Both the position numbers and the translations under genes were made by a program. Positions 18,161 through 26,273 of a stretch of 64,000 nucleotides of DNA are shown here, piece by piece (position 1 is the first letter of the stretch; each line of letters opens with the position of its first letter). The notes below the pieces were generated by a model that searched no databases, had not been told where the DNA came from, and saw only the letters and a program-made list of their open reading frames with translations. Source of the stretch: Bosea sp. AS-1 (lineage in GTDB: Bacteria; Pseudomonadota; Alphaproteobacteria; Rhizobiales; Beijerinckiaceae); assembly GCF_002220095.1 (NCBI RefSeq), contig NZ_CP022372.1, positions 902,501-966,500 of the forward strand. The letters run 5' to 3'.

Positions 18161-19317
18161 GCACGCTGACGGCCCGGATCGTCGACAGCGTGACAGAGGT
18201 CGACGCTGCGGCCTGGGATGGCTGCCTGCCTGGCGAGGCGGAATGCCACGCCTACTATAGCGCCTGCGAAGCGGCGGCAGCTTCATCCGGCGTAGGGCTG
18301 CGCATGGCCGCCATTGTCATCGAGCGGCAGCGGGAAGTGGTTGCGGTCGCCCCGCTGTTCCGACTGAGCTACCGGCTGGATACGCCGCTGCAAGGCAGCC
18401 TTCGTGGGCTCGGCGATGCCCTCTTCCGCCGCCTGCCGCGGCTTCTCACCCTGAAGGCTCTTTGCGTGGGCTCGCCCTATGGGGAGCGCTGTCATCTCGG
18501 CTTTTCGCCGCGTGTCGACGCGGCCGGGCGCGCGGCGGCACTCGCTCTCCTGATCGAGACCTTGCAGCGACAGGCTGCGGCCGAAGGCGCCCAGCTCGTC
18601 GTCTGGAAGGATCTTGCACCCGCTCAAGAGCAGGACGCGACCGATCAGTTGGCTCAGGCCGGTTTTGCCCGCCTCGCCAGCCTGCCGCTCGCTGTTCTCG
18701 ATCTGCCCTTTGCGGATGAAGCCGGCTATCTCGCTTCGTTGTCGCCGGCCACCCGCAAGGATATCCGGCGCAAGCTCGCGAAGGCGGGGGCGGTGCGCCT
18801 CGAGTTCCGCAACGATATCACCGGGCTGGAAGCCGAAATCGATGCACTCTACGAATCGACCCGGCGCCAGAGCGGCCTCGACTATGGCGATCTCGAAGTG
18901 CTGCCGCCCGGCTATTTCGCTGCCGTCTCGCAGGCGCTCGGCGACCGGGTCGTCTTTGCGCTCTACTGGATCGGGAACGAGCTCGGCGCCTTCAACTTGC
19001 TTCTGGTCGAGGCCGACCGCGTCATCGACAAGTTTCTCGGCATGCGCTACCCGCTGGCCCGGGAGCACAATCTCTATGCGGTGAGCTGGATGGCGAACAT
19101 CCGGTTCTGCATCGAGCGCGGCATCGGCGTGTTCCAGAGCGGGCAGACGGCCTATGCCTCGAAACTGCGCTTCGGCAGCCGGCTGGTCCCGTCCGCAATC
19201 CATGTCCGGCATCGTAGCGCTCCTCTGCAATGGGCTCTGCGTCGCCTGAGTCCCCGGTTCGGTTTCGATCGCTTCGATCCGGATCTCGCCGAATGGTCCA
19301 AAAGGAAGGCGGCATGA
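18157..19317 (+). CDS. FemAB/GNAT-like transferase (Acetyltransf_6 type)
   Basis: 386 residues with ATG overlapping the hydrolase stop by four bases. The C-terminal half has the double-GNAT pattern of the FemAB/BioF2-like group: SPATRKDIRRKLAKAG (the R-x-x-R-x-x-x-K substrate/cofactor segment), DRVVFALYWIGNELGAFNLLL, DKFLGMRYPLAREHNLYAVSW and FQSGQTAYASKLRFG. Such proteins transfer aminoacyl or acyl groups, for example in peptidoglycan bridges or lipid and exopolysaccharide systems. The position between two ArnE/ArnF-like genes points to modification of a membrane or envelope compound. Donor and acceptor are unknown. Confidence 0.82.
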   Translation: MSTLTARIVDSVTEVDAAAWDGCLPGEAECHAYYSACEAAAASSGVGLRMAAIVIERQREVVAVAPLFRLSYRLDTPLQGSLRGLGDALFRRLPRLLTLKALCVGSPYGERCHLGFSPRVDAAGRAAALALLIETLQRQAAAEGAQLVVWKDLAPAQEQDATDQLAQAGFARLASLPLAVLDLPFADEAGYLASLSPATRKDIRRKLAKAGAVRLEFRNDITGLEAEIDALYESTRRQSGLDYGDLEVLPPGYFAAVSQALGDRVVFALYWIGNELGAFNLLLVEADRVIDKFLGMRYPLAREHNLYAVSWMANIRFCIERGIGVFQSGQTAYASKLRFGSRLVPSAIHVRHRSAPLQWALRRLSPRFGFDRFDPDLAEWSKRKAA

Positions 19318-19721
19318 GCGCCACGACCTCCGCAGAGCCGCTCTCGCGCTGGCGCCAGCTCTTGATCTGGCTGGCCTTCATCGCGCTCGATACGGGGACG
19401 CAGATCGCCTTCAAATGGGGGGCGGACGGCCTCGGCGACATGGATTTCGGCCTCGCCATGCTGGCGCGCTCGGTGACGCTGCCGGGTGTCTGGTTCGCGA
19501 TCGCCGGTTATCTCGGGACCTTCGTCGTCTGGATGGCGATCCTGCGCGACATGCCGCTGAGCCGTGCCTTCCCGATGACCGGATTGGTCTATATCACCGT
19601 CCCGCTGCTCGCCTGGAGCGCCTTTGGCGAACATATCGACCTGCTGCGCGCAGGCGGCATCGCCCTGATCATCGTCGGCGTCGTGCTGCTCGGCGGGGAG
19701 GATGAGCATGAAGGGGCGTAA
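19314..19721 (+). CDS. Second small four-helix membrane protein, EamA/SMR-like
   Basis: 135 residues, four membrane helices, start ATG at 19314 overlapping the transferase stop. The first helix carries ALDTGTQIAFKWGADGLG, parallel to CDVVGQLCLKLGADKL of the protein at 16935, and the third helix has RDMPLSRAFPMTGLVYI, parallel to EVPLSIAFPIASLNF. The two are therefore diverged paralogues in one operon, as ArnE and ArnF are. Likely partner subunit of a flippase or exporter. Confidence 0.8.
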   Translation: MSATTSAEPLSRWRQLLIWLAFIALDTGTQIAFKWGADGLGDMDFGLAMLARSVTLPGVWFAIAGYLGTFVVWMAILRDMPLSRAFPMTGLVYITVPLLAWSAFGEHIDLLRAGGIALIIVGVVLLGGEDEHEGA

Positions 19722-20130
19722 TCTGCTGTCGGCGGTCGTTGCGGTGGCATTGCTCGGCTCGCTGCCGGCGCTGGCCGATCCAATGGCCGATACCATCGGG
19801 CGCTGGCGCGATTCCGATGGGGAATCGGAGATCGCCATCAGCCGTTGTGGCGCGGCCCTGTGCGGGCGCATCGTCTGGCTGAAGGAGCCGCGCATCGACC
19901 GCTTCAACCCGGATGAGAAGCTGCGGGCACGCTCGCTGCTCGGCCTGCAGGTGCTCAGCGGTTTCAAGCCCGACGCCAGGAACATCTTGTCCGGCGAAGG
20001 CTACAACCCTGCCGACGGCAAGACCTACCGCACGACGCTCGAACTGACGGCGCCGGATTCGCTTGTCGTGCGCGGTTGCGTGCTCGGCGGGCTGATCTGC
20101 GACGACGACACCTGGACGAGGCAACAGTGA
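19708..20130 (+). CDS. DUF2147 family secreted protein
   Basis: 140 residues. The signal peptide (LLSAVVAVALLGSLPALA-DP) is followed by the DUF2147 pattern: IGRWRDSDGESEIAISRCG, LCGRIVWLKEP, DRFNPDEKLRARSLLGLQVL, GYNPADGKTYRTTLEL and the final VRGCVLGGLICDDDTWTR. The domain is a small lipocalin-like beta barrel of unknown function exported to the periplasm. ATG 19708 with GGGAGG six bases upstream is preferred over ATG 19702. It overlaps the preceding membrane protein gene by 14 bases and so belongs to the operon. Confidence 0.88.
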   Translation: MKGRNLLSAVVAVALLGSLPALADPMADTIGRWRDSDGESEIAISRCGAALCGRIVWLKEPRIDRFNPDEKLRARSLLGLQVLSGFKPDARNILSGEGYNPADGKTYRTTLELTAPDSLVVRGCVLGGLICDDDTWTRQQ

Positions 20131-20188
20131 GGTCGATCATCTTCATGAGAAGGAGCGGGCGCTGCCGGATCGGCCTCGGCACCTCGCC

Positions 20189-21916
20189 ATGCCTGGAAAG
20201 GTGATGTCGCTCAGGCTCCGGCTGGTCATCGGCTTCATGCTGGTCAGCGTGCCGGCCATGCTGGCCTCGGCCTTCATCGCGGCCAAGCTGATCTCCAGCG
20301 CCTTCGAGGACAATGTCGGGCACTGGCTGCGGGAGACGTCCCGCTTCTTCAGGCTCGAAATCGTCGAGGCGGTGCAGGAGGCGCAGCGTGTCGCTGGCGT
20401 GATCGGCCATCGCCTCGAACACAGTCCCGACGACACCAAGATGCAGCGGACCGTCGAACGCGAGTTCGCCGTGCTGAATTCCGTCGGCTACGACCTCATC
20501 GCCATCTATCGCCCCAGCGGCGAGGTGATCTTCTCCTCGCGCTCCTTCAAGGCGATCGGGGCCTTGCCGACGTCGACCGGGCAGGGGCTGTTCAAGATCG
20601 CGGCGGACGACCAGCGCTGGCTGATGGCTGGCGCGGTGCAGTCGATCACCATCAACGGGCAGCCCGCGAACATTCTGGTGGGCAGCTGGCTGGACGATAA
20701 CTACCTCGGCGGAATCAAGGTGGTGACCTCGCTGGAAGTGACTCTGTTCTCCGATTTCGACGGCAAGCTCGAATCCATCATGCAGACGCATGACGACAAG
20801 CCGACGGTGGTGCCGGAGGAGGTCAAGGCCCGGCTCGACGCCGGCGAGGACGAGATCTTCGATCCAGGCGCCGGCGATGGGGCCTATCGCGCCGTCTATG
20901 CCGGTTTCCGGGGCGTCGACGGCAAGCTGGCGGCCGTCAGCTTCATCGGTCTGCGCAGCGAGGCGGGGCTGCTGGAACAGCTCGGCCGCGAGCGGCTGTT
21001 CCTTGGCATATTTCTGTTCGGCAGCTTCATCGCCGTGCTTGTCGGCAGCCTGATGTCGGGCGTCCTGGTCCGGCCGCTGCGTGCCCTGACCCGAGGCGTG
21101 CGGGCGATCTCGGCAGGGGATTTCGGGCAGCGTGTGCCGATCGGCGGCGGCCGGGAGATCGCCGAACTGGCCACGGGCTTCAACAGCATGGCCGAGCAGC
21201 TGGGCAAGCTGCAGGAACTGGAGACGGAGCTGCGGCGCCGCGACAGACTCTCGGCGCTCGGCCAGGCGGCGATGGTCATCGCGCACGAGGTCCGCAACCC
21301 GCTCGGCATCATCAAGACCTCGACGGAAGTGGTGCGGAACCGGGCAAGGCTCGGCGGCACCGAGGCGAAGATGCTGGGTTACGTCGTCGACGAGGTGCGC
21401 CGCATCGAGACATTGATGCGGGAATTCCTCGACTTCGCCCAGCCACGCCCGCTGGTCCGCAGTCCCCTGCCGCTGCACAACGTGATCGAGAGGGTCGCGG
21501 CAATCGCGGCGCCGGAACTCGCGCGGCATGGCATCGAGCTTCGCATCGATGATGCCAGCAAGGGCGCCGAAGTCGCCGGCGACGCCGACCAGCTTCATCA
21601 GGCCTGCCTCAATCTGGTCTTGAATGCGATGGATGCCATGCCGACGGGTGGCACCATCTTCGCGAGTCTGGCCGTGAATTCCGACACCGTATCGCTGACG
21701 ATCCGAGACGAGGGACCGGGCGTACCCGAGGCGATCCGTGCCGAGGTCTTCAATCCGTTCTTCACCACCAAGGCGAAGGGAACCGGGCTGGGGCTCGCCA
21801 AGGTGCAGAGCGTGGCGGCGGCGCATGGCGGAACGGTTACTTGCGAGAGCGAACCCGGGCGGGGCGCGGCCTTCACGCTTGCCCTGCCGCGTGCCGACAA
21901 GGGAGCGAGCACGTGA
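20189..21916 (+). CDS. Sensor histidine kinase (NtrB-like, HAMP)
   Basis: 575 residues with a first membrane segment at about 11-33, a periplasmic sensor of about 230 residues, a second segment at about 270-295, HAMP (VRPLRALTRGVRAISAGDF), a dimerisation domain with His366 in VIAHEVRNPLG, and an ATPase domain with NLVLNAMDAM, IRDEGPGVP and KGTGLGLAKV. The E-V-R-N-P-L phospho-site is the NtrB/ZraS/AtoS type, consistent with the sigma-54 activator gene that overlaps its stop. The start could also be at 20204. It begins 58 bp after the DUF2147 gene on the same strand. Confidence 0.94.
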   Translation: MPGKVMSLRLRLVIGFMLVSVPAMLASAFIAAKLISSAFEDNVGHWLRETSRFFRLEIVEAVQEAQRVAGVIGHRLEHSPDDTKMQRTVEREFAVLNSVGYDLIAIYRPSGEVIFSSRSFKAIGALPTSTGQGLFKIAADDQRWLMAGAVQSITINGQPANILVGSWLDDNYLGGIKVVTSLEVTLFSDFDGKLESIMQTHDDKPTVVPEEVKARLDAGEDEIFDPGAGDGAYRAVYAGFRGVDGKLAAVSFIGLRSEAGLLEQLGRERLFLGIFLFGSFIAVLVGSLMSGVLVRPLRALTRGVRAISAGDFGQRVPIGGGREIAELATGFNSMAEQLGKLQELETELRRRDRLSALGQAAMVIAHEVRNPLGIIKTSTEVVRNRARLGGTEAKMLGYVVDEVRRIETLMREFLDFAQPRPLVRSPLPLHNVIERVAAIAAPELARHGIELRIDDASKGAEVAGDADQLHQACLNLVLNAMDAMPTGGTIFASLAVNSDTVSLTIRDEGPGVPEAIRAEVFNPFFTTKAKGTGLGLAKVQSVAAAHGGTVTCESEPGRGAAFTLALPRADKGAST

Positions 21917-23289
21917 GCCACGCCATTCTGGTGGTCGATGATGAAGAGCGCCTCGCCGATGTTCTGGCAGCGGCGCTGGATGATCTTGGCTATAGGGCGA
22001 TTGCGGTGACGAGTGCCCAGGCTGCGCTCATGGCGCTGGAGCAGTCGCGCTTCGATCTCGTGCTCACCGATCTCAGACTACCGGTCATGGACGGGCGCGG
22101 TCTGCTGCGCGAGGTCCGCAGCCGCTGGCCGGAGGTGCCGGTCGTCATCGTCACGGCTTTCGCCGCGGTGCGCGACGCCGTGGAACTCGTCAAGGAAGGC
22201 GCGTTCGACTACATCGCCAAGCCCTTCGAGATGGAAGACGTCGCGGCGACGATCAGGCGGGCGCTACGCCTGGCCGATGTCGTGCGGGACAACGAGCGCC
22301 TGCGCAGCGAGCTGGAAGGGCGCCACAGCTTCGATACGCTGATCGGCAACAGCCCCTCTTTTCGACGCGTGATCGAGCAGGTGACGGAGGTGTGCGAGAC
22401 CCGGGCGACCGTGATGCTGAACGGCGAGAGCGGGACGGGCAAGGAACTCGTCGCCCGGGCGATCCACTTCAACAGCCCGCGCCGTGGTCGCCCCTTCATT
22501 GCCGTCAATTGTGCCGCGATCCCCGAGACGTTGCTCGAGAGCGAGCTCTTCGGTCACGTCAAGGGCGCTTTCACCGGGGCCGTCGCCAACCGGGTCGGTC
22601 GTTTCGCTGCGGCCGAAGGCGGTACGCTCTTCCTCGACGAGATCGGCGACATGCCTCTCGCGATCCAGGCCAAGCTGCTGCGCGTCGTCCAGGAGCGTAG
22701 CTTCGAGCCGGTCGGCGCCAGCCGCAGCCAGACGGCCGATGTCCGCCTGATCGCGGCGACGCACAAGGATATGCGCGAGGCCGTGGCCGAAGGCCGCTTC
22801 CGCGAGGACCTGTTCTACCGGTTGAACGTCTTTCCGATCCGGCTGCCGGCCTTGCGCGAGCGGCCCGAGGATATCCCGCTGCTGGCAGCGCATTTCCTCT
22901 CCTCCCTGTCGGAGGCGGTGGGCAAGCTCGTCTCGGGATTCTCGCCGGCTGCGCTCACGGCAATGTCGGGGCATAGCTGGCCCGGCAATATCCGCGAGCT
23001 GCACAATTGCATCGAACGTGCGCTGATCGTCGCCAAGAACCCGGTCATCGATGTTCAGGATCTGCCGAGGGAATTGTTCGAGGGACAGCGCCGCGCCACT
23101 GGGGATGCCTTGCCGCGCGATCTCGACGCGGAACTCGAACGCATCGAGCGCGATTTCATCCTCGAGGCGTTGCGACGCAGCGATGGCGTGCAGGTCAAGG
23201 CGGCACGGATGCTCGGGATCGCGGAACGCAGCCTCTGGCACCGCATCAAGAAACTCGGTATCCGCTTGAGCCGGACTGTCGTGGAATGA
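21913..23289 (+). CDS. Sigma-54-dependent response regulator (NtrC family)
   Basis: 458 residues from a GTG overlapping the kinase stop. The receiver domain has VVDDEE, phospho-acceptor Asp53 in LVLTDLRLP and Lys103 in YIAKPFE. The AAA+ domain (about 145-380) has Walker A GESGTGKE, the sigma-54 contact loop GAFTGA, Walker B GTLFLDEIGDM and an arginine-finger region FREDLFYRLNVFPI. A Fis-type helix-turn-helix closes the protein (VKAARMLGIAERSLWHRIKK). It should activate sigma-54 promoters, plausibly of the adjacent operon or the following outer membrane protein gene. Confidence 0.96.
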   Translation: MSHAILVVDDEERLADVLAAALDDLGYRAIAVTSAQAALMALEQSRFDLVLTDLRLPVMDGRGLLREVRSRWPEVPVVIVTAFAAVRDAVELVKEGAFDYIAKPFEMEDVAATIRRALRLADVVRDNERLRSELEGRHSFDTLIGNSPSFRRVIEQVTEVCETRATVMLNGESGTGKELVARAIHFNSPRRGRPFIAVNCAAIPETLLESELFGHVKGAFTGAVANRVGRFAAAEGGTLFLDEIGDMPLAIQAKLLRVVQERSFEPVGASRSQTADVRLIAATHKDMREAVAEGRFREDLFYRLNVFPIRLPALRERPEDIPLLAAHFLSSLSEAVGKLVSGFSPAALTAMSGHSWPGNIRELHNCIERALIVAKNPVIDVQDLPRELFEGQRRATGDALPRDLDAELERIERDFILEALRRSDGVQVKAARMLGIAERSLWHRIKKLGIRLSRTVVE

Positions 23290-23369
23290 TCGACCGCGCT
23301 GTAACCGCACTGTCGCCAAGGCTGGCCAGAACCGCGGCCGGTGGCGGCAGGGCGTGTGGAGGAACTGCG

Positions 23370-24185
23370 TTGCGTATTGCTATCGGAAGTCTCGCCTGCC
23401 TCGTCCTGCTGCCGGCCGCCGCCGTCGCCGCGGACAGCACGCCGGCCCTGACGGATGCGACGCCAGCCAAGGGTTGGATCATCACGCTCGGCGGGACGGC
23501 GGAGCTCGGCCCCAAATACGAGGGCGCGAGCGCTGCCGGGTTTTCCTTCATGCCTTCGATCAGCTGGCGGCGTGTCGGCGAGGCGGAAGGATTCAGCGCG
23601 CCGGACGACAGCCTCGACTACGCGCTCTATGAGACGGATCGCTTCAGCTTCGGCGTTGCCGGCGGCTGGAAGAGCGGGCGCTATTCTTCGTCGAGCAGGC
23701 ACCTGTTCGGCATGCGCGATGTGCCCTGGTCGGTCGAGGCCGGTGTCTTTGCCGAATACTGGCCGATCCAGGATCGCCTGCGTACGCGCGTCGAGGTCCG
23801 ACAGGGCTTCCATGGGCATCATGGCATCGTCGCCGATTTTTCGGCCGACTGGGTCGAGCGTTTTGGACGCTTCACCTTGTCGGGCGGTCCGCGGCTTTCG
23901 CTCGGCAACGCTTCCTATATGCGGCGCAATTTCGGGGTGAGCCTGCCGGAATCGCTGGCCAATGGGTTCATGGCGCCTTACCGGCCGTCGGGTGGCGCCA
24001 AGAGCGTCGGCATCGCGACGGCGCTCGAATACAACTGGTCGGAGCAATGGTCGACCACGCTGTTCGCCCGCTACGACCGCATGATCGATCAGGCCGATGG
24101 CTCGCCGCTCGTTCGGACGGTTGGCCAGCGCGATCAGGTCACCGTCGGTCTCGGTGCCAGCTACTCCTTCAGGCTCGATCTCTGA
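23370..24185 (+). CDS. MipA/OmpV family outer membrane protein
   Basis: About 271 residues from TTG 23370, which has GGAGG at 23358-23362. An ATG at 23286 overlapping the regulator stop is possible but would put 28 charged residues before the signal peptide (LACLVLLPAAAVAADS). The mature protein has the MipA/OmpV pattern of beta strands: WIITLGGTAELGPKYEGA, FSFMPSISWRR, FGVAGGWKSGRY, and a closing VTVGLGASYSFRLDL. The family sits in the outer membrane and is often controlled by two-component systems. Linked to the regulator upstream; converges with a glycosyltransferase gene four bases away. Confidence 0.87.
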   Translation: MRIAIGSLACLVLLPAAAVAADSTPALTDATPAKGWIITLGGTAELGPKYEGASAAGFSFMPSISWRRVGEAEGFSAPDDSLDYALYETDRFSFGVAGGWKSGRYSSSSRHLFGMRDVPWSVEAGVFAEYWPIQDRLRTRVEVRQGFHGHHGIVADFSADWVERFGRFTLSGGPRLSLGNASYMRRNFGVSLPESLANGFMAPYRPSGGAKSVGIATALEYNWSEQWSTTLFARYDRMIDQADGSPLVRTVGQRDQVTVGLGASYSFRLDL

Positions 24186-24189
24186 CGGT

Positions 24190-25383
24190 TTAGCGGGCGA
24201 GCCTGCGGATCCACCCCAATTGGCGATCGATGCAGCGTTCGCGTTCGTAGCCAGCCCGAATCGTCTCGCGGGCAGCGCGGCGGAGCGGCACCATTCGCGG
24301 CGCGTGTCGGAGTGCTTCCTCGATACGCTGCGCCAGTTGGTATGGAGCGTCGAACGGGGTGAGGAGGCCGTTCACTCCGTCCCGAACCACCTCCCGCATC
24401 GGCGGCGTATCCGAGCCCACGATGAGGCAGCCGCAGGCCATCGCCTCCAGCAGCGACCAGGACAGCACGAAGGGCACGGTGAGATAGACATGCGCCGCCG
24501 AGACCTGGAACAGCCGGACCATCGCTTCATAAGATAGCCAGGGGATATGGACGACGCGGTCGGCGAGGCCCGTCTCCGCCAGCATCGCCTCGCGCCAGAG
24601 GCTGCCGTCCTCGCGCGGGCGCCCATAGCCGGGGCCGTCCCCGCCGACCGCGACGAAGATCAGCTCTGGATGACGCTCCGCCAGAAGGGCCGCGGCCCGC
24701 ATGAACTGGGGGTAGCCACGATAGGGATCGAGATCGCGCGCGACGAAGGTGACGACGGGCGCGCCCGGTGCGAGTTCGCGGCCGTCCGGCAGGGTGAAGC
24801 GGGCCTCGGGATCAGGCCGGCAGAGGGTGGTATCGATACCGTCGTGACAGACGGCGATGCGCTGCCGATAGGCGGCGGGGTATTGCTGACGCTGCCATTG
24901 CGTCGGGGCATAGGCCGCGTCGAGCGTGTCGAGAGCAAGGAGTTGCGCGGCATTGCGCATGCGGATGCGTTGCCGCTCGGCCGGGGGAATCGGCGCCGCA
25001 GCGCCGAAATCCAGATCCGAGCCGGTGCTGCGATAATAATACTCGCAATAGCCCAGCAACGCGGCGTCCGGGAGGGCGTCGCGCGCGAAGAGAAGCCCGC
25101 CCCAGCCGGTATGGCCGATCACCACATCGGGCGGATCGCTTGCCGCGAGGGAGGTCATCAGCTCGGCGACGGCCTCGCCTGTTCGCAGGTGGTAGTCCGT
25201 GGCGGCGAGCGCCGGGTGCTGCGTCGAGGCCTCGCCGACCGTGTAGGCGAGTTGACGCAGGCCGGGCTGCTCGGGCGCCGGGCGCTCGGTAATCAGCGTG
25301 ACCTCGTCGCCTTGGGCGACGAGGCTCGCGATCAGAGCAGCGAACTGACCAGATCCTGAACGATGAACGAATAGGATATGCAT
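24190..25383 (-). CDS. Glycosyltransferase family 4 protein
   Basis: GT-B glycosyltransferase, 397 residues. N-terminal MHILFVHRSGSGQFAALI, then the C-terminal domain with VTFVARDLDPYRGYPQFMRA, VHIPWLSYEAMVRLFQVSAA and the nucleotide-sugar E-x7-E-like region VLSWSLLEAMACGCLIVGSD. It overlaps the MarR gene upstream by 52 bases in another frame, so the pair is co-transcribed. Together with the MarR regulator and the divergent secretion genes it resembles the expC (wgcA), expG (wggR) arrangement of the S. meliloti galactoglucan locus, recalled from memory. Donor and acceptor sugars are unknown. Confidence 0.88.
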   Translation of the reverse strand: MHILFVHRSGSGQFAALIASLVAQGDEVTLITERPAPEQPGLRQLAYTVGEASTQHPALAATDYHLRTGEAVAELMTSLAASDPPDVVIGHTGWGGLLFARDALPDAALLGYCEYYYRSTGSDLDFGAAAPIPPAERQRIRMRNAAQLLALDTLDAAYAPTQWQRQQYPAAYRQRIAVCHDGIDTTLCRPDPEARFTLPDGRELAPGAPVVTFVARDLDPYRGYPQFMRAAALLAERHPELIFVAVGGDGPGYGRPREDGSLWREAMLAETGLADRVVHIPWLSYEAMVRLFQVSAAHVYLTVPFVLSWSLLEAMACGCLIVGSDTPPMREVVRDGVNGLLTPFDAPYQLAQRIEEALRHAPRMVPLRRAARETIRAGYERERCIDRQLGWIRRLAR

Positions 25384-25946
25384 GAAGCCAGCAGGACACC
25401 ACCGTAGCGAAGGGAATCATTCCACCACTGCTCCAGTCGGCGCAGGGTTTCATGAGTGGTCAGGAGATCGGCATCGAGCCCGTTCTCGGAGCGTGAGCCC
25501 AATGAACTGGCCTCGTCGAGCAGGCGCAGCCGCTCGCACAGCATCTGCCCCTTGAGCGAGAGCGAGATGCGGGCCAGGCGTCTGTCGCGTGGAGATGCTC
25601 CGCGTTCCAGATAGCCGCTCTCGACGAGCTGCTTGAGATTGTAGGAGGCATTCGAGCCGCCGTAATGCCCACGATCCAGCAGATCGCGCACGGCGATCTC
25701 TCCTTGCCCGATGGTGAGCAGAATCATCACCTGTGCTGGTGAAATATCCTCAACGCCGAGCTTGCCCAGTTCGAGCCGCAGATAGTCGAGGAAACGCCGA
25801 CTCGCACGTTCGATGATACGGGCCAGATCGAATGCCGAAACTCTTCGATCCGGTCCGTCATCCACTTCGCCATCACCGTTGGACCGCTGATGGCCATTCA
25901 AGGATCTGCCTGAAAATTGCTCGCCGCCATGCAATTTGAAGTGCAT
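25332..25946 (-). CDS. MarR-type winged-helix regulator, ExpG/WggR-like
   Basis: 204 residues. The central winged helix includes GQGEIAVRDLLDRGHYGGSN followed by ASYNLKQLVESGYLERG and SPRDRRLARISLSLKG. The GSNASYNLKQLVE recognition segment is typical of the ExpG/LdtR subgroup, in which ExpG activates exopolysaccharide II genes in S. meliloti. The first 35 residues are hydrophilic and may not all be translated: the ATG at 25946 has AAGGA almost touching it and an internal GTG is possible. It probably acts on the elements at 26086 and 29424. Confidence 0.85.
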   Translation of the reverse strand: MHFKLHGGEQFSGRSLNGHQRSNGDGEVDDGPDRRVSAFDLARIIERASRRFLDYLRLELGKLGVEDISPAQVMILLTIGQGEIAVRDLLDRGHYGGSNASYNLKQLVESGYLERGASPRDRRLARISLSLKGQMLCERLRLLDEASSLGSRSENGLDADLLTTHETLRRLEQWWNDSLRYGGVLLASCISYSFIVQDLVSSLL

Positions 25947-26273
25947 TCCTTACCCCGCCTGATCAAAGTTTGAACAATCCATCCCTTTTTCTTTCCTTCC
26001 CCTATGGAGCCTATAGGCAAAGTACATGCCACGCTGTATGGCTAATTACTAAGAATCTATCGATTTAGAATTGGTCATGAACTGGTTCGAAATTCGAAAT
26101 ACCACACAATGATGCCTCATTTTCTGCCTCCTGGTTCGCTGAGATAGGGCTCTAATCTGTCATAATCTTGACACTCCCCGCGTATCTCGTTTGTGAGTGC
26201 TCACGCTTGGGCGACGCGGGGTGATGACGACGTCACCTTCTCTGCCCGACAACCCTCGCTTGCGGAGATATGT
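25947..26273. other. 327-bp divergent promoter region of the exopolysaccharide/secretion locus
   Basis: Non-coding and distinctly AT-rich relative to the flanking genes. It separates the MarR gene (leftward) from the type I secretion ABC gene (rightward; GGAG before ATG 26274). It contains the near-palindromic element at 26086-26098 that recurs upstream of the RTX gene. No other gene is seen. Confidence 0.75.
26086..26098. promoter_or_regulatory. Shared element copy 1, candidate MarR (ExpG-like) site
   Basis: The plus strand reads TTCGAAATTCGAA, so the minus strand reads TTCGAATTTCGAA. Two TTCGAA half-sites flank one central base. The copy at 29424-29436 reads TTCGAATTTGGAA, a 12/13 match, and flanking G-x-TA is shared too. 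It lies 188 bp before the secretion ABC start and 140 bp before the MarR start. Binding by the MarR protein is inference. Confidence 0.6.

Noticed and set aside
19964..21826. 620-residue minus-strand frame
   Set aside because: Antisense to the NtrB-like kinase, which has complete motifs; composition is that of a high-GC shadow frame.
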